Source: Candidatus Woesearchaeota archaeon (lineage in GTDB: Archaea; Nanobdellota; Nanobdellia; Woesearchaeales; UBA10216). From it: a DNA stretch of 41,869 nt. This document shows, one piece after another, positions 36,103 through 41,869 of this stretch. The notes beneath the pieces are model-generated. The model was not told the origin of the DNA. It saw nothing but the letters and a program-made list of their open reading frames with translations, and made no database searches. Numbering within the stretch: position 1 is the first letter of the stretch; each line of letters starts with the position of its first letter. The DNA lies in the NCBI GenBank assembly GCA_016188145.1, contig JACPIJ010000042.1:1-41869 (forward strand). Direction: 5' to 3'. A program made the position numbers and the translations under genes.

Positions 36103-36582
36103 TCACCTTTTGGCAAAAAGCTCATCAACTGATGCAAGGTATTCCTTTACCCGCTGCATAATCCCCTGAAGAAGGAACTTTTCGATTTTTTCGCTGAAAA
36201 TATCCGAAAGCCCGAGAAATTCCGTGATTCTGTACCTGCTTTTTAGCTTCTCAACAAGCATAAGGTTTCTGAGCCGCTTCAGCTGGCGCCTTATGTTTGA
36301 AGGCGCAATGCCCTGAAGCTGGAGCTTGTGGAGCTTCCTGTTGATTATAACCTTCTTTTCCAGCTCTTCGACGCTGAGAAGCTGCTTCTTCCTCCTGCTT
36401 TTGAACAGAACGTGGAGAATATCAACAATAACATCCCTGGAATCGCCAGGCTGCAGCAAACCAAGACTGAGGCAAAGCCTCTTTATGAGCTCGCGCTCCT
36501 TCCTCGACTGTGGCTTTTCATACTTCCTCAGAGTCAGCTCAAAAAGAGGCGTATCACTCAAAACCTTCCTGGCGCTTTTCAT
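36103..36582 (-). CDS. Winged-helix-like DNA-binding protein
   Basis: 159 residues, very basic. The central part LSVEELEKKVIINRKLHKLQ, then GIAPSNIRRQLKRLRNLMLV and EKLKSRYRITEF reads as a winged helix (recognition helix SNIRRQLKRLRN, wing with RYRI). Flanking helices at both ends probably dimerise. Archaeal transcription regulators of this size are common, but I cannot name the family or target. It shares the region with the divergent dys gene; its own TATA box is at 36643-36654. Confidence 0.7.
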   Translation of the reverse strand: MKSARKVLSDTPLFELTLRKYEKPQSRKERELIKRLCLSLGLLQPGDSRDVIVDILHVLFKSRRKKQLLSVEELEKKVIINRKLHKLQLQGIAPSNIRRQLKRLRNLMLVEKLKSRYRITEFLGLSDIFSEKIEKFLLQGIMQRVKEYLASVDELFAKR

Positions 36583-36642
36583 TTACAAATCAACCCATGC
36601 ACACCCAAAACAATAGCCAACTAATTAAAACTTTTAAGAATT

Positions 36643-36654
36643 AAGTATAAATAG
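36643..36654 (-). promoter_or_regulatory. TATA box of the winged-helix gene
   Basis: Minus-strand CTATTTATACTT; start expected near 36622, about 40 bases before the ATG at 36582. Confidence 0.5.
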
Positions 36655-36706
36655 TTTTCTATCTGCTTCCGTCTTCCAGTATCGGCTTGCGCTGATGGTT
36701 TTTGGT

Positions 36707-36720
36707 AAATTTTATATAAC
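36707..36720 (+). promoter_or_regulatory. TATA box of dys
   Basis: AAATTTTATATAAC about 28 bases before the ATG at 36744: a leaderless transcript. Confidence 0.6.
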
Positions 36721-36743
36721 ATTGGGCTTTACAGATTGATAAG

Positions 36744-37724
36744 ATGGAAAATAATGACGACAAAGGCGCTGATAAAAATAACCTTGACGCTTCGCCAATT
36801 TCTGACATACACATCAGAAAAAACATGACAGTTGCTGAAATGGTGGGGCAGTTCAAGAACTCGGCGTTCCAGACTCACAACATAGCAATTGCTGCTGAGA
36901 TTCTTGCAGAGATGGTCAGGGAAAAAGCCACGATATTCCTGAGCTTTACTTCCAACATAGCTGCTTCCGGAATCAGGGGAATAATCATTGACCTCGTCAG
37001 GAACAGGAAAGTCCACGCGCTTGTGGTAAGCAGCGGCGCCCTGGACGAAGACGTTGCGCGTGCAAAAATGCCTTATTTTCAGGGCACGTTTGAGGCAGAT
37101 GATGCTGAGCTTGGCAGAAAAGGCATCAACAGGATGGGGAATATTTTAGTCCCAAATGAATGCTATGGCTACCTTGAGGAAAAAATTTCCCAGCTGTTAA
37201 GAAGAATTTATTCCACCAGCAGCAAGGAGTTTACGGCAACTGAGCTTATAAGGCAGATTGGATTAAATCTTGATACCGAAAATTCGTTTGTTTACCATGC
37301 CGCGCGCAACAATGTTCCAATATTCTGTCCAGGCGTAAGCGATGGCGCGGTTGGCCTGCAGCTTGCATTCTTCCAGCAGGCGCATGCAGATTTTAAGGTT
37401 AACGAGCTCAAAAGCGCAATTGAGGCGATAGACTTTGCAATGAGTGCAAAGAAAAAAGGGAAGGTTGGTGCAATAATCCTTGGCGGCGGAATAGCGAAGC
37501 ATCACACGATAATCTCAAACATCCTTGGAGGCGGCCTTGATTACGCAATTTACGTCAACAGCAGCTCGCCATACCACGGCTCATTGTCAGGAGCTACGAC
37601 AAGCGAGGCAAAATCCTGGGGAAAAATCAGCGAAAATGCGAGAGACATCACGGTTTACGGAGATGCCGCCGTGATTTTCCCGCTCCTGATAGCATCAAAC
37701 AATTATTTTTTCGAACAAAAGTGA
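36744..37724 (+). CDS. dys: Deoxyhypusine synthase
   Basis: 326 residues. It moves the aminobutyl group of spermidine to a lysine of translation factor aIF5A, the first step of hypusine formation. Family features: the N-terminal DIHIRKNMTVAEMVGQFKNS, FLSFTSNIAASGIRGIIIDL, LVVSSGALDEDVARAK in the NAD-binding region, IFCPGVSDGAVGLQL, the LGGGIAKHHTI loop and TSEAKSWGKI containing the active-site lysine. Length is normal. It is followed by speD- and agmatinase-type genes, so spermidine supply and use are encoded side by side. Confidence 0.96.
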   Translation: MENNDDKGADKNNLDASPISDIHIRKNMTVAEMVGQFKNSAFQTHNIAIAAEILAEMVREKATIFLSFTSNIAASGIRGIIIDLVRNRKVHALVVSSGALDEDVARAKMPYFQGTFEADDAELGRKGINRMGNILVPNECYGYLEEKISQLLRRIYSTSSKEFTATELIRQIGLNLDTENSFVYHAARNNVPIFCPGVSDGAVGLQLAFFQQAHADFKVNELKSAIEAIDFAMSAKKKGKVGAIILGGGIAKHHTIISNILGGGLDYAIYVNSSSPYHGSLSGATTSEAKSWGKISENARDITVYGDAAVIFPLLIASNNYFFEQK

Positions 37725-37787
37725 TTTCTTGCAAAAATTTATCAAAACTTTTTAACAAAATCTTTTCAGGAAAAACGAAAAACAGTT

Positions 37788-37802
37788 AAGTTTAAATATA
37801 AG
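37788..37802 (+). promoter_or_regulatory. TATA box of the speD transcript
   Basis: AAGTTTAAATATAAG; expected start near 37822, shortly before the small reading frame at 37840. Confidence 0.55.
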
Positions 37803-37839
37803 CGTTTCCATAACTGGTTCACATAAAAAATTGGTGCAG

Positions 37840-37956
37840 ATGAACTCATATATCAAGCCAGTAAGCAATATGCATTTATGTGGCAATTGCGGTATTCTTG
37901 ACCCAAAGAATAGCTTAAGCTTTCCCCTGATTGAAAAAAACGAGGTGAGCATTTAG
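37840..37956 (+). CDS. Small reading frame (38 residues) upstream of speD
   Basis: Begins at an ATG behind TTGGTG, about 18 bases after the expected transcript start, and ends four bases before the speD ATG. The product (MNSYIKPVSNMHLCGNCGIL, then DPKNSLSFPLIEKNEVSI) has one Cys-x2-Cys knuckle. The ribosome binding site of speD (GAGGTGA, 37942-37948) is inside this frame, so translation of the two must interact. It may be a regulatory leader peptide or a tiny metal-binding protein. Coding status rests on position only. Confidence 0.45.
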   Translation: MNSYIKPVSNMHLCGNCGILDPKNSLSFPLIEKNEVSI

Positions 37957-37960
37957 CAAA

Positions 37961-38395
37961 ATGTTCGGACCACACCTGACGCTTGACTTGTACGGATGCG
38001 ATAAAAGGAAGCTGGATGATTACGATTTCATTTATGGCGTTCTGGATGAGATGCCTGAGATGCTTGGCATGCACAAGTTCTCAACGCCACAGCTTACAAA
38101 AATCCCAATACAGCCGAACTCCTTTGACAAAGGCGGTTTGACGGGCTTCGTAATACTGATAGAGAGCCACATCGCAATACACACCTTCCCAAGTGATGGA
38201 TTTGCATCCTTTGACATATTCTCCTGCAAGTACTTCAGCGAGGAAGCCGCCACAAAGTATCTCATGGAGAAACTCGAAGCCAAGCGGGTAGAGAAAAACA
38301 TGATTGAGCGCGGCAGGGACTTTGTCAAGCACTACCCGAGGAATGTCCAGAAGGCAGCAACTATAGTGCGAAAGGAAAGGGAGCTTGTCCAGTAG
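37961..38395 (+). CDS. speD: AdoMet decarboxylase family proenzyme (SpeD; possibly arginine decarboxylase)
   Basis: 144 residues. The signature LIESHIAIHTFPSDGFASFD contains the Glu-Ser bond (about 66-67) where the proenzyme cleaves itself to make the pyruvoyl cofactor, followed by FDIFSCKYF with the conserved Cys. Prokaryotic SpeD makes decarboxylated AdoMet for spermidine synthesis. In some archaea a close paralogue decarboxylates arginine instead; since agmatinase is the next gene and no other arginine decarboxylase is in the window, that activity is a real alternative. The N-terminal FGPHLTLDLYGCD is typical. The start is four bases after the small upstream frame. Confidence 0.9.
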   Translation: MFGPHLTLDLYGCDKRKLDDYDFIYGVLDEMPEMLGMHKFSTPQLTKIPIQPNSFDKGGLTGFVILIESHIAIHTFPSDGFASFDIFSCKYFSEEAATKYLMEKLEAKRVEKNMIERGRDFVKHYPRNVQKAATIVRKERELVQ

Positions 38396-38492
38396 TGCGG
38401 CAGCCTTGCATGGCAATATTGTAGAGGCTTATTGCAGCAACAGATTTCTTGGAAAAATTTTTAATGTAGCCCCATGTAGCGATTAACTTAAG

Positions 38493-39428
38493 ATGGCAAC
38501 CAAAAACCCGCACTTTTACATCCCGTTCAATTTTGGGGCAATACCGCACGAGCTCGCAGACTACGACAAGGCAAAAGTGGCAATACTGCCTGTGCCGTAC
38601 GACGCAACCACCACTTACCAGCCTGGCACCAGGAACGGCCCAAGGGCCCTGATTGAGGCCTCACGGTGCCTTGAATTCTACGATGAGGAGACTGAAAGGA
38701 GCTTTACCTGGATTGGTGTGTGCACTTTGGATGAGGTGGAAGCGGTTGACGATGCAGAAAGAATGGCCGGCAGGGTTTACGAGGCAGTCAAGGTTCTGCT
38801 GGATGGCAATAAAAAAGTCGTGGTTATCGGCGGCGAGCACTCCATCAGCAGCGGCTCTGTAAAGGCTCACAAGGAGAAATACCCCGACATGGCAGTGCTT
38901 CACATAGACGCGCACGCTGACATGAGGCATGAACTCGCAGGGAACCGCTTCAACCACGGCTGCGTTGCTAGGCGCATTTCAGAAATGTGCCCTCTTGTAT
39001 CTGTTGGAGTGAGGAGCATTGCTGAAGAGGAGATGGAGCACATTCGCAGCAGCAACGGCAAAATCAGGATTTTCTTCGCAAAGGACATGCACGACAGCAA
39101 CAGCTGGATGGATGCAGTTGTCAAATCGCTTGGGGAAAATGTTTACATTACAATTGATCTTGACGCTTTTGACATTTCCATCATGCCATCCGTCGGCACT
39201 CCTCAGCCGGGAGGGCTGCTCTGGTACCAGATGCTGGAGTTCATGAAAAAAATTGCCACAGCGAAAAACGTGGTGGGATTTGACGTTACCGAACTTATGC
39301 CGATTCCAGGCAACAATGCTCCGAATGTTCTCGCAGCAAAGCTCGTTTACAAGCTCATCGGCTACTTCTTTACCTCTTTTCCAGGCAGTAGCTCTTCAGC
39401 AGCCGCGCAGGGTGGTAAGAAAGCTTAA
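38493..39428 (+). CDS. speB: Agmatinase
   Basis: 311 residues, ureohydrolase superfamily. The two Mn-binding motifs are complete: LHIDAHADMR near residue 135 and ITIDLDAFDISIMPSVGTPQ near 220, with VIGGEHSIS near 110 and GFDVTELMPIPGNN further on. The N-terminal PVPYDATTTYQPGTRNGPRA is characteristic of agmatinase rather than arginase. It turns agmatine into putrescine and urea, which fits the preceding speD-type gene and dys. The last 59 bases overlap the 3' end of the convergent DUF2156 gene. Confidence 0.94.
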   Translation: MATKNPHFYIPFNFGAIPHELADYDKAKVAILPVPYDATTTYQPGTRNGPRALIEASRCLEFYDEETERSFTWIGVCTLDEVEAVDDAERMAGRVYEAVKVLLDGNKKVVVIGGEHSISSGSVKAHKEKYPDMAVLHIDAHADMRHELAGNRFNHGCVARRISEMCPLVSVGVRSIAEEEMEHIRSSNGKIRIFFAKDMHDSNSWMDAVVKSLGENVYITIDLDAFDISIMPSVGTPQPGGLLWYQMLEFMKKIATAKNVVGFDVTELMPIPGNNAPNVLAAKLVYKLIGYFFTSFPGSSSSAAAQGGKKA

Positions 39429-40317
39429 CCCTCTTTAGGTAGTCCACTCCAAAATCGTCCTGGGCGTTGAGAAGCTCATAAGAGGACCAGTATCTCGCGA
39501 ATTCCCTGAAAATGAATTCGGAAGCGCCATTCAGCGCAGGCTTTGTTTTTTCTATGATGTTGCTGCACATATTTGGTGCTAATTGCTCACCCAGGCTTAT
39601 TCCGGCAACCGTTCCTTCAACTTTCAAAACAATCCCTTTAACATCAAGTTCCCCTGAAAATTCAACAACAGTTCTTGCAACCTCAGTTTCAGCTTCCAGC
39701 TCGTACCTCCACGAATCCGAAATAACATCATCCTTCTGCTCTCTCCACAGGCCTATCAGCTTCAAACAGTCATTTGCGTGGCTGTCAAAACTGAATTCTT
39801 CAATTTTGTAATCGTAATTCTTCGCAAAGAAGTTTGCCTTGTTCCTTTTTGAGTCAAAATTCTTGCCCTTAAGCTCTATCAGCTCTTTTGTGGCGTAGAC
39901 GTAGTCCTGAGTCCAATAATCGAATGCCCAGCCTTTCTCAGTTGCAATTGCCTCGTAATTGCCTTTCAAACACTCAGGAATGTAAATTGCAACAGGATTT
40001 GCGTTAATGCCCTTATCGCCGTTGAGCTTCTCAACAACGTCAAAGCAGCTGCCAAGTGTTTCACCCTGCTTTGTGCCGCCGACAGGAGGTCCCCAGACAA
40101 CGTATTTATCTTTCAGAAAACCGAAAACGCAGAGATTGCCGTTGATGATTGCCCATGTATGCTTCAAGGGCTCTGCCCAAATAAAGCGCATAGTAAAAGT
40201 GGTATCGGCAAGCGGCTCCTTCACGGCAGCAAAGAATTTATGAAACGTTTCCCTGTCACTCAGAGTTACTTTTCTTAGTTCTGATAAAGGCATTGTCACG
40301 GTATTAACAGCTGCCAC
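39370..40317 (-). CDS. DUF2156 (LPG synthase C-terminal-like) acyltransferase
   Basis: 315 residues with a GNAT-type fold. The family block is YVYATKELIELKGKNFDSKR then NKANFFAKNYDYKIEEF, the K-G-K-x-F-x-x-K-R-N pattern of DUF2156 (PF09924); later AISLGEQLAPNM-like and FARYWSSYELLNAQDDFGVD segments complete it. Related domains in bacteria transfer aminoacyl groups from tRNA to lipids, but substrates in archaea are not established. There are no membrane helices here. It is divergent from a second, distantly similar protein at 40380, and its 3' end overlaps agmatinase. Confidence 0.85.
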   Translation of the reverse strand: MAAVNTVTMPLSELRKVTLSDRETFHKFFAAVKEPLADTTFTMRFIWAEPLKHTWAIINGNLCVFGFLKDKYVVWGPPVGGTKQGETLGSCFDVVEKLNGDKGINANPVAIYIPECLKGNYEAIATEKGWAFDYWTQDYVYATKELIELKGKNFDSKRNKANFFAKNYDYKIEEFSFDSHANDCLKLIGLWREQKDDVISDSWRYELEAETEVARTVVEFSGELDVKGIVLKVEGTVAGISLGEQLAPNMCSNIIEKTKPALNGASEFIFREFARYWSSYELLNAQDDFGVDYLKRVKLSYHPARLLKSYCLEKR

Positions 40318-40320
40318 GGC

Positions 40321-40375
40321 TGTTTATATTTTTTTGCAAACGAGATGGAAATGAAAAAATGAAAAAAATTAAATA
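40321..40375. promoter_or_regulatory. Divergent promoter region of the two DUF2156-like genes
   Basis: CTGTTTATATTTTT (from about 40319) can act as TATA for the rightward gene, and minus-strand CCTATTTAATTTTT (about 40362-40375) for the leftward one. The 62-base gap forces the two promoters to overlap. Confidence 0.4.
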
Positions 40376-40379
40376 GGTA

Positions 40380-41339
40380 ATGCGACATACGGCTTTTGTA
40401 ATGGAATTGGTAGAAACGCCGGAGAAATCAGGCGGTGAAATAAAGAGGTGCATAGAGAAATTCGGCTGCACACCAGAGCACAACTACGCATATTTCCTGA
40501 CTGCAGCCGATAATGGAGCGAGAAATATTTTCCTGAAGTCGGATGATGGCTTTGGCATTTTTGCGAACTACAGGGAAAGTGCAAGAGAGGTTGTAATGAT
40601 CTCAGAGGTCATTGCCCCAAGAGAAAAGCAGGTTGGTGTCCTGAAAGAGGCTCTTGACATGTGCTTCAGCCAGCTTAAAATCCGGAAATTTGTTGTTGAG
40701 CAGGACGATGCCCTGCGGGCAAAAACGCTTATGTCGTTTAAAGGCAACGGCTACGCTGCATTGCAGCCAAGGTTCTCGCTTTACTGGCCGGTTTTTAACA
40801 TGGAAAAGTGGGCTGGAGATGAAATGCCTGGCGACGACTGGAAAAAGCTCAGGAACATCAAAAACAGGTTCTACAATGAGCACTCTGTTGAGGTTGTTGA
40901 CAGCAGCACTGTTGGCAGCGAGAAGCTAAAAAAAATTGTTGCTGACTGGGTGGAGCGCAGGAAGCTGATGGGGCTTGGCACAAACCGCAAAGATTCCAAC
41001 CTTGCTTACCATGAAAGATATCTCAAGATGATTGAGCTTGGCTTTGAAGGCACAAAATTCGCCACAACAATGGTCGTTGACGGAGAGCCATGCAGCATAA
41101 CTTGCGGCTGGGAGATACCAAACTCGGATGGCTCATACTATTCCGCAATCGGAATATCCAACTACAGCTGTGAAGGGCTGGGTGAAGTGGCAAATCTTGA
41201 CGACCTTCACAGGCTTAAGGAAAGCGGCTACAGCACAGTCGACTTCGGAGGCAGCCCCATGCCGCTTTTGAAGTTCAAGCTCAAGTTCAGGCCGCACTTC
41301 GTCTATGTGACGCACACGTACGCGATTGTGAAGAAGTAA
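40380..41339 (+). CDS. GNAT-fold acyltransferase, DUF2156/FemAB-like
   Basis: 319 residues from ATG 40380 (ATG 40401 is also possible). It has the same plan as the divergent neighbour: an N-terminal GNAT-like half, the block DDWKKLRNIKNRFYNEHSVE matching the K-x-R-N-x-x-N-x-F pattern, and a C-terminal half with ATTMVVDGEPCSITCGWEIP, LGEVANLDDLHRLKESGYST and VDFGGSPMPLLKFKLKFRPH, the G-G-S...L-x-x-F-K-x-K-F pattern of DUF2156 and FemAB-type aminoacyl or acyl transferases. The pair looks like an old divergent duplication. Substrate unknown. Confidence 0.8.
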   Translation: MRHTAFVMELVETPEKSGGEIKRCIEKFGCTPEHNYAYFLTAADNGARNIFLKSDDGFGIFANYRESAREVVMISEVIAPREKQVGVLKEALDMCFSQLKIRKFVVEQDDALRAKTLMSFKGNGYAALQPRFSLYWPVFNMEKWAGDEMPGDDWKKLRNIKNRFYNEHSVEVVDSSTVGSEKLKKIVADWVERRKLMGLGTNRKDSNLAYHERYLKMIELGFEGTKFATTMVVDGEPCSITCGWEIPNSDGSYYSAIGISNYSCEGLGEVANLDDLHRLKESGYSTVDFGGSPMPLLKFKLKFRPHFVYVTHTYAIVKK

Positions 41340-41350
41340 AGATAGAATCC

Positions 41351-41752
41351 TTAGTACGGTGCCTTTACCTTCAGGTTTTGTATCCTTGCATAATCAGAAA
41401 TGTTCCTTGTACAAAGCACAGCATTTACCTGTAATGCGGTTGCGGCTATTATGGCATCTACAATCGACAAGCCATACACTCTTCTCAGCGCACCGCCTCT
41501 CCTTGCTAATTCGTTGGTTACCAATACTTTTTTGCCAATCGATAAAAAGGCAATAGCCTTATCCTCGTTTTCCTTGTCCTCACATGCTTTTCCGGCTAAA
41601 ATTTCAGCCTCTGTAAGTGCGGAGTAATAAAGCTCAAACTTGTCGCTTTTCACAACGGCATCGAACCATTCTGTTGATTTTTTAAAATCTCGGAGGTTGT
41701 CGATAAACAGGTCTGTGTCTATTACAAGTGAGATTGGTTCCTCCTGTTTCAT
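41351..41752 (-). CDS. vapC: PIN-domain toxin, VapC type (second copy)
   Basis: 133 residues. Acidic PIN residues: LVIDTDLFIDNL (Asp near 12), SALTEAEILAG (Glu near 48), LSIVDAIIAATAL (Asp near 99) and LCTRNISDYARI (Asp near 119). The arrangement matches short archaeal/bacterial VapC ribonucleases. It differs clearly in sequence from the VapC at 28883, so it is not a recent copy. Its start overlaps the stop of the upstream antitoxin gene (ATGA at 41749-41752). Confidence 0.9.
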   Translation of the reverse strand: MKQEEPISLVIDTDLFIDNLRDFKKSTEWFDAVVKSDKFELYYSALTEAEILAGKACEDKENEDKAIAFLSIGKKVLVTNELARRGGALRRVYGLSIVDAIIAATALQVNAVLCTRNISDYARIQNLKVKAPY

Positions 41753-41869
41753 ATGCCAAGCCTCTTCGCCCTTTTCGCATACTCGGCCCTCATTTCCCTC
41801 ACGTACTTAACCGAGTCCTCAACACTTTTCCAAGTGCCGGCTGCAGCTTTAACGACGTCTTCTTCAAAC
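41749..41869 (-). CDS. vapB: VapB-type antitoxin, cut by the window edge
   Basis: Only the last 39 codons are visible (FEEDVVKAAAGTWKSVEDSV, then KYVREMRAEYAKRAKRLGI). The end is helical and basic, as in antitoxin tails, and the stop overlaps the vapC start by the standard ATGA. The DNA-binding N-terminus lies outside the window. Confidence 0.75.
   Translation of the reverse strand, partial: FEEDVVKAAAGTWKSVEDSVKYVREMRAEYAKRAKRLGI

Overview
The window looks like a piece of an archaeal chromosome, most likely from a DPANN-type lineage. The archaeal evidence is as follows. Many genes have a TATA box (TTTATAAA or TTTAAATA) about 25-30 bases upstream of a start codon that sits at or near the inferred transcript start. 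There are four intron-containing tRNA genes. The window carries isoprenoid lipid genes (idi, a geranylgeranyl-type synthase, a cis-prenyltransferase) and deoxyhypusine synthase. The DPANN assignment is inference, based on many small lineage-specific proteins and non-canonical tRNA introns; the phylum cannot be fixed from the window.

Layout. 1-3700: end of an unidentified gene, a secreted surface protein with Ig-like modules, a coiled-coil protein and a small hypothetical. 3.7-7.1 kb: Rieske protein, tRNA-Leu, methyltransferase, DUF192 protein, tRNA-Thr and two orphan genes. 7.1-17.4 kb: seven consecutive same-strand genes that I cannot match to a named system. They encode a MoxR-like AAA+ ATPase with a Cys cluster, a coiled-coil protein, a C-terminal VWA protein, a long helical protein (perhaps TelA-like), an unknown protein, a classical AAA+ ATPase with an altered Walker B, and another unknown protein. 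The MoxR plus VWA pairing recalls RavA-ViaA, NorQ-NorD and PrkA-YhbH, but the full set is new to me and is the best candidate for an undescribed system. 17.7-22.5 kb: small hypothetical and membrane proteins, tRNA-Val, an AI-2E-type permease, a Cys-repeat protein and an AbiE toxin-antitoxin pair. 22.5-28.8 kb: tRNA-Ser, a paralogous gene pair, a CBS/zinc-ribbon protein, small zinc-ribbon and Gln-rich proteins, a double-nucleotidyltransferase protein and a helical hypothetical. 28.8-35.5 kb: a VapBC pair, ThrRS, small regulators, the isoprenoid genes and ribulose-phosphate 3-epimerase. 35.5-41.9 kb: a duplicated basic protein, a winged-helix protein, the polyamine/hypusine genes (dys, speD, speB), two divergent DUF2156-like acyltransferases and a second VapBC pair cut by the window edge.

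RNA and repeat biology is the second theme. Every tRNA gene has at least one intron. tRNA-Val and tRNA-Ser both have introns in the T-loop at exactly the same position (59/60), each with a recognisable bulge-helix-bulge. tRNA-Leu, -Thr and -Ser are preceded by folded leaders with two hairpins inside a closing stem that ends two bases before the tRNA. A related hairpin plus the motif GGTCAATCAAAAACG recurs beside tRNAs, inside the tRNA-Thr intron and inside one protein gene. A near-identical twin hairpin (CCCAArTCG...CGAyTGGG, twice) occurs at 17.6, 22.7 and 35.9 kb.

Working together: SpeD/ArgDC-like protein, agmatinase and deoxyhypusine synthase fit one route from arginine through putrescine and spermidine to modified aIF5A (spermidine synthase is not here). 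Idi, the trans-prenyl synthase and the cis-prenyltransferase fit supply of membrane lipid chains and a polyprenyl glycan carrier. All calls were made by reading; no search, folding program or alignment was run.
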